A DNA stretch of 64,000 nt from Miscanthus floridulus (Eukaryota > Streptophyta > Magnoliopsida > Poales > Poaceae). Shown here in pieces: positions 23,028-35,554 of the stretch. The stretch is from the NCBI RefSeq assembly GCF_019320115.1, contig NC_089593.1, forward strand, positions 9,248,386 to 9,312,385, given 5' to 3'. Position numbers and translations under genes: made by a program. The notes under the pieces were generated by a model. It worked only from the letters and a program-made list of their open reading frames with translations, made no database searches and was not told the origin of the DNA. The stretch's first letter is position 1. Every line of letters starts with the position of its first letter.

Positions 23028-23583
23028 CAATGTTTTCCTAAACGGTAAACGGTCTTTACACGGTCGTCCTTCGTTTAGTGTTTAGGCTGTTTACACGGTG
23101 TTTAAATGAAGTTAAACGGTCTCAACAGTTTTGTACTTTAAAAAAATACATATAATTATATATGTGCATGTAAAAAATCAAGTATTCTAGCATTTATACA
23201 TATTTATCCGAGTAAAAATCAATTATTTTGGTATGTATATATACTTATGCATGTGAAAAGAACCAAATATAGATATTTATGCATGTAACATATCAAGTGT
23301 ACACATTTATAAATATAATAAACTTAAGTATACAAATTTATCCATACAAAACTAAACTAGATTTACCTCGTGTTCGCCTAAACAACCGTTTAAATAGCTG
23401 TTTAGCCCGTTTAATACCGTTTATCTCCATTCCGCTTAGGCCATTTAGACCGTTTTTCCTGTTTTTGACCGTTTAAACGGTCAACCGTTTAATTTCCGTT
23501 TACCTTCTAAACAAAACAGTTTACCACCGTTTACCGTTTAGTGGCCGTTTAATCGGCCGTTTAGGCCGTTTAGGCGAACACTG
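23028..23583. mobile_element. Non-autonomous hAT element with AAACGG arrays (556 bp)
   Basis: Flanked by an 8-bp duplication, diagnostic for hAT. Termini are CAATGTTTTCCTAAACGG on the left and, on the complement of the right end, CAGTGTTCGCCTAAACGG. Both subterminal regions are packed with AAACGG/CCGTTT motifs in both orientations, probably transposase-binding sites, around an AT-rich middle. There is no coding capacity. It sits inside the chromovirus LTR. Confidence 0.88.
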
Positions 23584-23591
23584 CCTATATG
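23584..23591. repeat. Target-site duplication CCTATATG (right)
   Basis: Second copy of the hAT duplication. Confidence 0.9.
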
Positions 23592-26500
23592 TATAGTTTT
23601 AACTTTTGCAGAGTGTGTACATTAGTACCCACAAGATCACCAAATGCCTATAATCCTAGTGAACATCACTTAAGAACTAGCACTTTCCTCCCCAGCTTGC
23701 CCCCAAGTGGAGTAGCATACATCACAACGCATAAGCTTGGGATCATGATTAGGGTAGCCGAAAAAATCATCGGCATCCTTCTCACTGTGCTCCGATGATA
23801 AAACCCCATGCACCTTTTCTTCCACAGAACTAGCTTAGTCCATACTAGCTCAATAGAGCGGGTCCCACATTATTTGTGGCTCGTGGTGTGCATGTTTACA
23901 AATACCCGAGCACCAGGCATCAGCCCTACGCTTAATTGGACGGAGCAAGAACCTTCCACCAATCACGTGGCCCACCTCTCACAGGTAGCCACCACCATAA
24001 CGCCTGTCACAAATCCATCATGCCCATGATATCACAAGAACCAAAACCGTGACTCTCCATGCACCATGTGCACCCCTCCAAGATAATCCTCTCGCTCCTG
24101 CCGATATCACCAAAGAAACAGGTTAAGGCAAGGAATATCTCCAGAACTCCTCAATCACCACCACCCACATGGGATTCAATGCTTCCGTTGTGCCAACTAA
24201 CCATCTATCTCATGGAGGAGCCTCACGACAACCCCAATCTGCTAACCACATCACCAACCATCCATCACACATCACATAACAAGGCATATATGTAAATACG
24301 ATGGAAGTAAATGCAAGCAAGTAGGTAGGCAATATATAAATGCGAGCACGAAGCTGGGTAGTTAGGGTGAAGAGGTTTTCAAACAAGGCAATCAAGGCTC
24401 AGGCAATAGCGTGCATCACTTATTCTAGCAAATGAATAAATGTAAAGCGCTAGCAATTCTACTTGCAATGCCTAATAGGATTCTCTAAGATAAGGTGAAG
24501 CCATGACACACCTGTGATGTCAAGAAAGTAGTGGTACACATCTCTGGAAGTTGGGGTTGTCCACCATCAGGGTCCATCACCTCCGGGTGTGTTGTAGGAT
24601 CCATCTTGAGCCCGAGTCGTCGCTAGGGAAAGAAAAAAGCCGAGAACGGCCACCAATAAGAAGCAATAAAACCGCAGCAAAACCTAACTCAACTAGACTC
24701 AAAAGCTGCACTAGGAGGTAGGGCAGGATTTTAGAAAAATTATGAAACTGGTTTCACAATTTTCGGAGCTGGGATGAATTTGATACGAATTTTTGAAGGT
24801 GGATAGGTTTTCTGAAAAACAGAAAAAGGACAAAGGCACGAGTTGGATGGGCTGATTTCGCTTGCTGCTGGCCCATCAGCAAGGGAAGAAGAGGGCTTGC
24901 GCGTGGGTTTTACTTGCGCTGAAGGTGGCCCAGCAGCAGAGGGACCGAGCTGGGTCTTGGGTCGACGACGACGCCGGCGTGGGTACCTTGGATGAGCGGC
25001 GGCGAGAGATGAATGGGGGGCTAAACAGCTACCTCGACCGCGGCACGCGTCTCACGGGCGAGCGGCTTCGGCTTCCAGGCTTCGACGGTGCGGCAACTCA
25101 GCAAGGCAGGGTCTGGGGCTGGGGCTGCTCGCGACGCGCGCGTCCGCGGCCAGGCGGAGGTGCGCGGCGACTGCGAGGCGGTGGCCAGGAGCTGTGAACG
25201 ACGAGGCGGGTGGCAAGGCAAAAGGCGTGGCCTTGACCGTGATCCCTGGGCGACGGCGACAGGGCAACGTGCTCGTGCCGGTGGCCGGGCGGGTGGACAC
25301 TGCAAAGCAGCGGCCTAGCCGCTACCGTGCTGCGCGTGTGCGCTGTGGGTTGGCGTTCCGTGTTCTTCCGCCGGCTAGGCGAGGTCTGGGGGTTCCTGGC
25401 GCTGAGCAGGACGACGGGGCTCAAGGGCACGGCAGGCAGAGCAGAGCCGCGTACCGCGGCGCGTGCGGTGGCGCCGGGTCGCGGGCTTGTGCAAGGCTAT
25501 GCCTTGGCCGCGAGGGCGGCGAGGCAAGCACGGTGTGGCGGCGCTGAGGTCGTGCGGCGGCCGTGGGTGGCTACCGGCGTGGATGTGCTGTGCGTGTATG
25601 GCCCCGGTGGTGTGTGGCGCCTTCAGGGCGGGTGTCCGTGTGTGTGTGGCTGTGCCTGTGTAGGTGCGACAGTCCGCGGCCGGGGCGATCTCGCCTTCGC
25701 GCCGTGGCTCGATCGGCACGCGAGGCGCAGGGGCGTCGCGGATACGTGGTGACCGGCTGTCGCGACACGAGCAGAGCAGCGCGATGGCCGGACAAAGGAG
25801 AACGGCACGAAGGACGGGCAGGCAGGCGGTGAAACAGGGGATGCTCACCGGGGGCTTGTCGGCGGAAGGTCGCGTGCAGGTCGGGCCCGGTGCACGCAGC
25901 GCCGAGGTCGCGTCGATGCCGTACGCGCGTTCTCACTGTTCAGCGCAGGGCTCTGGCCGGTGACGAGGGGCTCCGAGGGGTCGTTCCGGCGTGCAGGAAG
26001 TCGTGGTGCGGGTGGCTCCGAGACGGCTTCGTGTCGTGGCCGCGGCGACTCCCGGTGCGGCTCAAGGAGATGGCGCGGGCAGGGAGGAAGCTCGCTGCAT
26101 TTCGGTGGTTCGGGGTGCTAGTCCGCGTGACGCAGGGACAGGTTGACGCGGCGAAGGCTCGGTGCAGGTAGAGCTCCGCGGTGGCTTCGTGGTGCTGCTG
26201 CTGTGTCGCGGCGGCGGCGTGGTTGGCGCCGTCGCGACCTCAGGGTGGCAAGGCTATGGCGTTCTGGTACTGGGAATGGAGGCAGAGAGGAGACGGGAAG
26301 AAGCGGCGGCGGCCAGAGGGAGAGGGTGAGGAGGCGACGGCTGGGGGTTTTTATAGCTGGGGCGACTCGGGTTTCGCAAGGGGGCGGGCGAGCGATGGGA
26401 CGGGCGGCGGCGATCTCCGGCGTCCGTGCAGCGGGGACACGCGGCGTGTATCCGGGGCGCGGGGCAGGTAGCGGTGCCTGGGAAGCTTCTGGAGCACTCC

Positions 26501-27483
26501 AGAAGGAAGCGGGGCTGGGCGCGGATGGCGTGGGCGTCCTCCACTCCGGTGGACGGGAAACGGGATGGCGGGCTTCAAAACGGAGGACGGAAAGCATGCA
26601 TAGTACGTCGTGGTCCGCGGCGAGCAAGATGACGCTGCTTCTTGACGGAGGGGCGACGGGAGGGGATCGGCTCCTGCTATGCATCTTTGGCTGGCACGTG
26701 GGTCCTACGAACGGCGTCAGGTGCAGGCGTCCATCGCGAACGCTCTGCCGCTTGCTGCAGCTGGCAAGTTGGACCCGCACACAGGGGCATGCACGTGACG
26801 TGATGGGGAAACCGAGGAAGCGGCGGCGGCTTCCCTACGCGCGTGAGGGCGGAGGGGGAGTGCTGGGCTGCGGTTGGTGCCCAGGTTGGGCCAACGGTGG
26901 TGTGGGCTTGCGGGAGGAATGGCTCGAACTGGGCCGGAAGATGAGGAAGGGAGCAAGCCTGGGCCAGAGACTGAGCTGGGATCGCCGAGAGGGATGAGGC
27001 CGGATAGGGCCAAAAGGGCCTGTCGGCTAGGAAACCAAATAGAGGCTTTTCTATTTTGCTCTAGGGTAGAGAGACAGGGTTTACCTCCAAGCATAGCCAG
27101 GACAAGAACCAAACACTCATACATCTTACGCTAAATGCGGTGCATCAATTACTTGTGAACTCAATTTGGATAAGATGAGAGAGAGTTAGGTTTTCGTTTT
27201 AGAAAATAATAAATCATGCGTGCGGGTTGCATGTTGAATTCGAGTGCGGCTCGAATTCAACTAAGGTTTTAATTTTCCTCAAAAGCATTTTATTTGAATA
27301 CACCTTTGTCACGTAGGTGATCAATCTTCATGACAAATAGTTCATTGTAAAAAGTTTTGAAGCTCGGATTTTGAATTTGGGGCGGGAAGGAAAAATATTT
27401 GACTTAAGTTGGACCTAACGTTTACATGCAACACCCATTCAAGCAAAAAATTTAAAAAGTTGGGGTTTTTCTATTACACAGAA

Positions 27484-28486
27484 TCATGGAATGTTATAGT
27501 CCTTCCCCATTACAGTAATCTCATCCTCGAGATTAAGGTGGTACTCAGTCGGTGAAGAGGTGGGGTGCTGCTTCCGAAGCTCTTCTTCCTTCTCCCAAGT
27601 TGCTTCTCGTTCAGCGTGGTTGCTCCATGGAACCTTACAGAAGGGGATGGTCGTTCTTCTGGTTTCCTTGACGGCTTGATCCAGAATCTTCATAGGGTGC
27701 TCAAGGTACTCAAGTGTGTATTGTAGATCTAGGGCTTCTGTGTGGACTTGTTCTTCTGGAACTCTCAGGCACTTCCTCAGCTGTGAGATGTGGAACACAT
27801 GGTGCACTCCAGCTAGGTTAGGTGGCAGCTCCAACTTGTAGGCGAGCTTCCCAATTTTCTTCAAGATCTTGTAGGGGCCTATAAAGCGGGGTGCTAGCTT
27901 TCCTTTGACGTGAAACCTCACGGTGCCTCTGAGGGGTGACACCTTAAGATACACAGTCTCCAACTTCGAAACTAAGATCTCTTCTCTTGTCAGCATAGCT
28001 CTTCTATCGAGTCTGAGCTATCTTATGGTTTTCTCTGATCTTAGCCACTTGCTCTTCAACATCTTTTATCATTGTAGGTCCAAAGAACTGTCTTTCTCTA
28101 ACTTCTGACCACATGAGTGGGGTCATGCACTTTCTGCCATATAGAGCTTCAAATGGTGACATCTTCAAGCTGGGTTGATGGCTGTTGTTGTAGGAAAACT
28201 CAACAAAGGGTAGACTTCTCTCCCAATCAGATCCATAAGTCAAAACACAAGCTCTAAGCAAGTCTTCTAGAATCTGATTCACTCTTTTAGTCTGACCATT
28301 AGTCTAAGGGTGGAAAGATATGCTGTAATCCAAGGTGGTACCCATGGCCTTGTGAAAGCTCCTCCAGAACTTAGCTATGAATTGTGGTCCTCTATCTGAC
28401 ACAATGGTCTTTGGAGCTCCATGCAGACGTAGGATGTTGTCAACGTACAAGTTTGCAAGCTTATCAACGGTGTAAGCTATTTTCAC
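27484..28486 (-). pseudogene. Chromovirus integrase and chromodomain, 3' end of pol
   Basis: One frame broken by two TAG stops (near 28304 and 28001), each where CAG is expected. Order: VSDRGPQFIAKFWRSFHKAM with the second catalytic Asp; TNGQTKRVNQILEDLLRA, where the catalytic Glu of QTERVN is Lys; FVEFSYNNSHQPSLKMSPFE and ALYGRKCMTPL; then KGKLAPRFIGPYKILKKIG, LPPNLAGVHHVFHISQLRKC and a C-terminal chromodomain (ILDQAVKETRRTTIPFCKV, ATWEKEEELRKQHP). The element is truncated on its 5' side by Tat element 2 at 28494, and its remainder does not reappear at 56777. Clade assignment (Tekay/Del) is from memory of the motif pattern. Confidence 0.85.
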
Positions 28487-28493
28487 CGGGATG

Positions 28494-29503
28494 TGTTGGT
28501 GTTTCGAATAAATACCAACTAGTAAATTTGTATTTGTTGCGCGTTGGGCCCGGATGGTATGCTAAAAGACACAAGGTTTATACTGGTTCGGGTAGAATAT
28601 CCCTACGTCCAGTTTGCTGCTGCTGCTCGTGTTATTAGCACTAAAAGGTTCATAGTAGGGGGTACAAACGGCTGAGAGAGGGACTGGTCCCAAGTCTCTG
28701 ATGGAAAGGTCGAACGGGTGCTGAGAGCTCGGTTGCTGCTCAGCTATATGTTATGTGATGCGTGGTGTGTAGAATTGATTCGTCCCCTTAGTGGGGTGCC
28801 CTGCCCTCCCTTTTATAGATCAAGGGGGAGCAGAGATTACAGACGGGAGAAAGAAGAAAAACCAGAGGCCAAGAAGGTCCTTCGAAGGTGTCGGATCTTA
28901 CTTTTCCTTTGAGCCTGTCCTGCTGACACGGCAGACAGTGCTAGGGATAACATGTTTGGTGATCCTGATAGGGCCGTGCTCTAGCTTCGTTCAGCAAGTG
29001 GTCATGTCCCATCCCACTGCAGCGGGCGGCGCGACACACTAGGGTGCCGAGTCGTGACCCTATGGGGAGCAGACGGCATAGAGGCCCCATGTTTGCTACT
29101 GTAGATGACATGAGTTTCCTCCTAGACCATAGTGGTTGTCGTATGTTTCCATCAGGATTCGTGTCCAAGGGCAAATGCCGGCGCCCATAACACTGTAGGA
29201 CAAATGTCGGCGCCCACAACACTGTTTGGGCTCTGACATGCCTAGAAGGGCTTAAAGCGCCCATCTGGTCATATCCTGATGGTACTTTCCTATAGGCGTG
29301 CAGGGTATGATCCTCGGTATTACGGTTGACTTGAGTTCCCCGCCTTATCTACGCACGTAGTTATGAAGGAGCGATGCACAGATGTCGGGCGAGGCAGAGC
29401 TTGCCCCTGGATGTCGGACATTGGGTGAGGCGGAGCCTACCCTTGGACATCGGGTGAGGCAGAGCTTGCCCCCGGACATCGGGTGAGGCAGAGCCAGCCC
29501 TCT
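28494..29503 (-). repeat. 3' LTR of Tat element 2, part 1
   Basis: Starts TGTTGGTGTTTCGAATAAAT, homologous to both LTRs of element 1. Minus-strand TATAAAAGG box (complement at 28809-28817). The minisatellite begins near 29385 and is interrupted by the Sirevirus at 29504. Confidence 0.88.
29499..29503. repeat. Target-site duplication CCTCT (left) of Sirevirus
   Basis: Perfect 5-bp copy recurs at 39334-39338. Confidence 0.9.
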
Positions 29504-31164
29504 TGAAAGGTCCTAATGGCTAGAGGGGGGTGAATAGCCTAATAAAAATTTCTACAACAACACTTAACCATATGGTTAGACAATTATGAGACGAAGCAAA
29601 TGTTGCGCTAGTCTACTCAAAATGCAAGCCACCTACCATAATTCTAGTTTAGATAGTGTCAATTCACACAAGAGCAATGACACTACCCTATGTTAGTGTG
29701 CTCTCAAAGGCTAACTAAAGAGCCACACCAACCAAGCATACAAGCTCTCACAATTAGCTACACTAAAGAGCTTGACAACTAGTTTGCGGTAATGTAAAGA
29801 GTGGGCAAGAAGGTTATACCGCCGTGTAGATGTATAAACCAATCAATCACAAGTGTGGATAACAATGAAAACCAATCACCTCGGAATCAAAGGATGAACA
29901 CAATGATTTTTTACCAAGATTCACTTGCTTGCCGGCAAGCTAGTCCTCGTTGTGGCGATTCACTCACTTGGAGGTTCACGCGCTAATTGGCATCACACGC
30001 CAAACCCTCAATAGGGTGCCGCACAACCAACACAAGATGAGGATCACACAAGCCACGAGCAATCCACTAGAGTACCTTTTGGTGCTCCATCGGGGAAAGG
30101 TCAAGAACCCCTCACAATCACCACGATCGGAGCCAGAGACAATCACCAACCTCCGCTCGACGATCCTCGCTGCTCCAAGCCGTCTAGGTGGCGGCAACCA
30201 CCAAGAGTGACAAGTGAATCCCGCAGCGAAACACGAACACCAAGTGCCTCTAGATGCAATCACTCAAGCAATGCACTTGGATTCACTCCCAATCTCACAA
30301 AGATGTTTAATCTATGATGGAAATGAGTGGGAGGGCTTTGGCTAAGCTCACAAGGTTGCTATGTCAATGGAAATGGCCAAAGATGTGAGCTATAGCCGGC
30401 CATGGGGCTTAAATAGAAGCCCCCACAAAATATAGCCGTTATACCCCTTCACTGGGCATAACGCGGACTGACCGGACGCTCCGGTCAGTTGACCGGACGC
30501 TGAGCCCCCAGCGTCCGGTCGCTCGTAGTCAGCCATGTGTCTGGCTCCAACGGTCATCTGCCTTGACCGATTGGACGCTCCGGTCAGTTGACCGATGCTA
30601 GCATCTCACTGTTACACATGACCAGACGCGCCGGTCCCTCAGAGGTCCAGCGTCCGGTCACTGTATAACCAGTGACACTAACTCGTTTTTACTTCTAACT
30701 TCTCCACCCTTGCTCAAATGTGCTAACCACCAAGTGTATCACCTTGTGCACATGTGTTAGCATATTTTCACAAATATTTTCAAGGGTGTTAGCACTCCAC
30801 TAGATCCTAAATGCATATGCAATGAATTAGAGCATCTAGTGGCACTTTGATAACCGCATTCCGATATGAGTTTCACCCTTCTTAATAGTACGGCTATCAA
30901 CCCTAAATGTGATCACACTCTAAGTGTCTTGATCACCAAAATAAAATAGCTCCTTTGGTTTATACCTTTGCCTTGAGCTTTTTGTTTTTCTCTTTCTTCT
31001 TTCCAAGTCCGAGCACTTGTTCTTTACCATGCCATCACCATTGTCATGTTATGATCTTCAGTAGCTTCTCTACTTGAAGTGTGCTACCTATCTCATGATC
31101 ACTTGATAAACTAGGTTAGCACTTAGGGTTTCATCAATTCACCAAAACCAAACTAGAGCTTTCA
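29504..31164 (-). repeat. 3' LTR of Sirevirus (1661 bp)
   Basis: From TGAAAGGTCCTAATGGCTAG to AAACTAGAGCTTTCA. A minus-strand TATTTAAG box lies at 30408-30415. CpG-rich palindromes lie just upstream on the minus strand at 30469-30520 and about 30620-30659. Confidence 0.93.
30469..30520. promoter_or_regulatory. CpG-rich palindromes in Sirevirus LTR
   Basis: Two adjacent inverted repeats: TGACCGGA-CGC-TCCGGTCA (30469-30487) and 11-bp perfect arms GACCGGACGCT / AGCGTCCGGTC (30491-30501, 30510-30520). A third, looser pair lies at 30620-30659. They sit upstream of the LTR TATA box. Conserved LTR palindromes are a published Sirevirus hallmark; a role in transcription or silencing is inference. Confidence 0.75.
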
Positions 31165-31180
31165 ATCTCCCCCTTTTTGG
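31165..31180 (-). other. Polypurine tract of Sirevirus
   Basis: The minus strand reads CCAAAAAGGGGGAGAT directly before the 3' LTR, the normal polypurine-tract position. Confidence 0.85.
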
Positions 31181-32326
31181 TAATTGATGACAACCCTTAT
31201 ACAAAGATATGAATTAAAATTCAATTGAATCCATGTTGCTTGCCCAAGCATATTTACCATGTGTAAAAGGATATGGATAAGTTTCATGAACCCCAAATGG
31301 TAGCAATTGCTCCCCCTACATATGTGCTAAGAGTTTGGATTGTAGCTTGCACATATGCTTATATAGGAAATATAGGAGTCAATGTCTACCAAATGATGCT
31401 AAGATATAAAAGATGGACCTTTGAAGCATGATACCAATCGGAGTGCACCATTATACCATCCTTAGCACCATGGTTAGCTTTCTATCACTTGGAAACATAC
31501 TTTGAAAAGATACCATTTGTAAAAACTTACTTGGAAAAGAAAGTTATATAGTGATTTCATCTCATCATTTAATCTTACAACTATCATACACCACACAAGC
31601 ATGGATATTGAAATTTAAAACTTGTGCCATGCAAGCAAAACATATGAAATGCACATTCAAATGCACCATACAAGTTCATGAGCTTGCTCCCCCTACTTGT
31701 GTGCTCAAAATTTTAATTTATCCCTTTCCTTTTTCACTTCTCTCCCCCTATGTCATATATCAAGTATATCTTTATGTTTCTCCCCTTTTTCACTATTTTT
31801 ACTACTATCTTTGTTTCTCTCCCCCTTTGTCATCAATGACCACAAAGGTTCTAAATATAGATAGTGTTACTTGTAGGGTCGAGATTATCAATATCAATCA
31901 ATGGGGTGAGGATCATTTTCCCAAATTTGGTTCAAACTAGAATATATGCCAAAGATATTTAACTCGGTTTGATCCAAGGACAAGCTTCTTCACACCTCCA
32001 AATAAGGGTTATCTTGTACCATGTTGAGTTAAACACTTAGAGCTTATTTTCTAGATTAAACACTAGGTTTACAAGCCCATAAACATGTCATATGCTATCA
32101 CTAAATCAAGTCAAGCATAGAAGCAATAGTGATACCATATAAACATCAAATTCATTTGATTTTCATGAATGAGCCTAATGAAATAGAACCACTTGAAGGG
32201 TCTAAATAAAATTGAAAATATGACTAGATGCACTAATCATGTCCTTAGCAAGGATGTATGCTATGCCAATCAACTTTTACCTTGGATTGCTCGAAGGAGA
32301 GGCATGTCATATGAGTGAGGGGTGCA
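31181..32326. other. 3' non-coding region of Sirevirus with repeated polypurine-like motifs
   Basis: About 1.15 kb between the pol stop and the polypurine tract, without an env-like frame on the coding strand. Complements of GGGGGAG-type motifs recur near 31310, 31687, 31741 and 31819, in addition to the real tract. Multiple polypurine-like motifs here are characteristic of Sireviruses. Confidence 0.7.
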
Positions 32327-35300
32327 TCAACACATATTTGAGAAATCCAATATGTTCAACTCATTCCTTAGCTTGCAAAACCTTTTCTCATCCAATGGCT
32401 TAGTGAATATATCGGCAAGTTGATCTTCGGTGCCTACACTCTCAATGCAAATGTCCCCTTTTTGTTGGTGATCTCTTATGAAATGATGGCGGACATCAAT
32501 GTGCTTTGTTCTTGCATGTTGCACTGGATTGTTGGTTAGCTTGATTGCACTCTCATTGTCACATAGCAATGGCACTTTCTTGAACTTGATTCCAAAGTCA
32601 CTCAAAGTGGCCTTCATCCAAAATATTTGTGCACAACAACTATCGGCGGATATGTATTCGGCTTCGGCGGTTGATAATGCAACACTATTTTGTTTCTTTG
32701 ATGACCATGAAACAAGTGATCTTCTCAACAATTGACATGTACCCGAGGTGCTCTTCCTTTCAACCTTGCATCCCGCATAATCCGAGTTGGAGTAACCAAC
32801 TAGCTCAAACTTTGCTCCTTTGGGATACCACAAACCAACATTTGGTGTATGCTTCAAGTACCTCAATATCCTCTTTGTAGCCTTCAAATGACTTTCTCTT
32901 GGTGAGGCTTGAAATCTTGCACACATGCATACACTAAACATGACATCCAGCCTTGATGCGGTCACATAGAGTAGGCTTCCAATCATAGACCGATACAACT
33001 TTTGATCCATCATATTTTCACTTGCATCACTATCCAAGTTGCCATTGGTTCCCATTGGTGTGCTAATGACTTTGCTATTACTCATGCCAAACTTCTTGAT
33101 CATGTCCTTGATATACTTGCCTTGACTTACAAATGTACCATTCTTAAATTGCTTGATTTGAAGACCAAGGAAGTAACTTAACTCTCCAATCATGGACATC
33201 TCAAACTCATTAGCCATCATCTTTCCAAACTCATCACAAAAATCTTGATTGGTTGATCCAAAAATGATATCATCAACATAAATTTGCAACACAAATAGAT
33301 CTTTTCCAATCTTCTTGATGAAAAGAGTAGTATCAACCTTGCCCATTGTGAATCCTTTAGAGAGTAGGAAGTCCCTCAATCTCTCATACCATGCTCTAGG
33401 TGCTTGCTTCAAGCCATACAATTTTTTCTTCAATTTGTATACATGGTTGGGCTTCTTATCATCTTCAAAACTGGGAGGTTGCTCAACATATACTTCTTCA
33501 TTGATGTAGCCATTGAGAAATGCACTTTTCACATCCATTTGGTACAACTTGATGTTGTGGGCACAAGCATAGGCTAGCAAGATTCTAATTGCTTCCAATC
33601 TAGCAACCAGGGCATATGTTTCTCTAAAGTCAAGACTTTCAACTTGTGTATAGCCTTGTGCTACTAATCTTGCTTTGTTCCTTACTACTATCCCATCTTG
33701 ATCTTGCTTGTTTCTAAAAACCCATTTGGTTTCAATCACATTGTGTCCCTTTGGTCTCTCTACTAATTCCCAAACTTGATTTCTTGTGAAGTTATTCAAT
33801 TCTTCATGTATAGCATTCACCCAATCAACATCCTTCAATGCTTCATCTATCTTCTTTGGTTCAATGGATGACACAAATGAGAAATGCTCACAAAATGATG
33901 CCAATCTTGATCTAGTTTGCACACCTCTTGAAATATCACCAATGATAGTGTCCAATGGATGATCCCTTGCAATATTGGTTGGTTGGAGGATGGGGACTTG
34001 ATTGCTTGCACTTGCATGATCATTGGGTTGAGATGATGTACTAGCCACTTGATCTTGTTCATTGTCATGAGAGTCACTTACACTAGCTTGATGTGTATCA
34101 TCTTGCACATATGAGTTAGAGAGCACTTGCACTTGATCATCTTCATCATCATTCACTTGCCTAGGCCTCAATTTACCAATATCCATGTTCTTCATGGCAT
34201 TTGAAAGTTGAATGCCTCTAACATCTTCCAAGTTCTCATTCTCTACTTGTGAACCCTTGGTTTCATCAAATTCAACATCATGAACTTCCTCAAGAGTACC
34301 ACTATCCAAATTCCAAACTCTATATGCTTTGCTTGTAGTGGAATAGCCAAGTAGGAATCCTTCATCACATTTCTTGTCAAACTTACCCAATCTAGTGCCT
34401 TTCTTTAAGATGTAGCATTTGCAACCAAAGACCCGAAAATATGCAATGTTGGGCTTTCTACCATTCAAGAGCTCATATGGTGTCTTCTCTTTCAATCGGT
34501 GACAATAGAGGCGGTTGCTACAATAGCAAGCCGTGTTGATAGCTTCGGCCCAAAAAGATTGACTCACATTGTACTCACTAAGCATAGACCTTGCCATATC
34601 AATGAGTGTTCTATTCTTCCTCTCAACAAGGCCATTTGATTGTGGAGTGTACTTGGCCGAGAATTGATACCTAATTCCAAATTCATCATACAACTCATCA
34701 ATTCTAGTGTTCTTGAACTCACTACCATTATCACTTCTAACTCTCTTGATGGTTGTTTTAAACTCATTGTGAATGCCCTTGACAAATGTTTTGAATGTTG
34801 CAAACACATCACTTTTGTCCACTAGAAAGAATACCCATGTGTATCTAGTGTAGTCATCCACTATCACAAATCCATATTTGTTTCCACCGATACTAGTGTA
34901 TTGTGTTGGCCCAAACAAATCCATGTGCAATAACTCAAATGCTTTACTAGTACTCATCATGCTTTTCTTAGGATGGGTGTTTCCAACTTGTTTGCCGGCT
35001 TGACAAGAGCTACAAAGCTTATCCTTTTCAAACACAACATCTTTCAAGCCTTTAACTAAGTCATGCTTAATCAATCTATTCAATTGTTTCATTCCAACAT
35101 GACCAAGCCTTCTATGCCATAACCAACCCATGCTAGACTTAGTGAATAAGCATGTAGATAATCTAGCTTCACTAGCATTGAAATCAACCAAGTATAGATT
35201 CTCATATCTAAAACCTTTGAAGATCAAGTTAGAGCCATCTACACTTATGATTTCTGCATCATCTACCCCAAATATGCATTTGAATCCAAGATCACACAAT

Positions 35301-35554
35301 TGAGCCACGGATAGCAAATTGAAGTTTAAGCTCTCTACTAGCAACACATTGGATATGCTCATGTCATTGGATATTGCAATCTTACCAAGCCCTTTGACCT
35401 TGCCTTTGCCATTGTCACCAAATGTGATACTATCATAATCATCATTACCATTGGTGTTGATTGAGTTGAACATTCTTGCATCACCGGTCATGTGTTGAGT
35501 GCACCCACTATCAAGAACCCAATGCCTTCCTCCGGCCTTATAATTAACCTACAA
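32327..35554 (-). CDS. Sirevirus pol (protease, integrase, RT, RNase H)
   Basis: The first ATG gives 1054 codons (from 35491), but the frame is open further 5' to about 35554 and includes the protease motif WVLDSGCTQHMTGD, so translation must enter from upstream. Numbering from that ATG: HHCC zinc binding at H126, H131, C160, C163; integrase D191, D254, E290 with the exact 35-residue spacing; RT from about 570 with QMDVKSAFLNG (D653) and YVDD at 738-741; RNase H near 897-1010, where SDSDYAG reads SNSDYAG; TKHIDVRHHFIRD and the ADIFTKPL terminus. Pol is in a different frame from gag, which ends in VPKKN and TAA shortly before it. No internal stop is seen. Confidence 0.93.

Larger units (their letters stand above)
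22346..27479 (-). repeat. Long 3' LTR of a Tekay/Del-like chromovirus
   Basis: Lies directly downstream, on the minus strand, of the chromodomain-integrase at 27484-28486, where the 3' LTR should be. The right end is probably CTATTACACA (27479). The left end is uncertain: TGAAATCCCGAATC at 22358 is one candidate. A very GC-rich block (24.9-27.0 kb) holds a minus-strand TATAAAAA box near 26351-26358. Length without the hAT insertion is about 4.6 kb, long even for this clade. Long open frames on both strands in 25-27 kb are composition artefacts. Confidence 0.55.

Noticed and set aside
26143..26997. 284-codon plus-strand open frame and several others in 24.9-27.1 kb
   Set aside because: The block is extremely GC-rich and open in many frames on both strands, translations are Arg/Gly/Ala-rich without domains, and its position fits the U3/R part of a chromovirus LTR with a minus-strand TATA box.
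28489..28493. GGATG as a target duplication of Tat element 2
   Set aside because: No matching copy after 56776 (GTAGG), so it cannot be called; used instead as evidence for a deletion.
31551..31940. 129-codon plus-strand frame in the Sirevirus 3' region, considered as an env-like or antisense gene
   Set aside because: Low-complexity, no transmembrane or env hallmark on the coding strand, and it covers the CCCCCT motif cluster.
34564..34825. Small frames on both strands within the Sirevirus pol
   Set aside because: Shadows of the 1054-codon pol frame.
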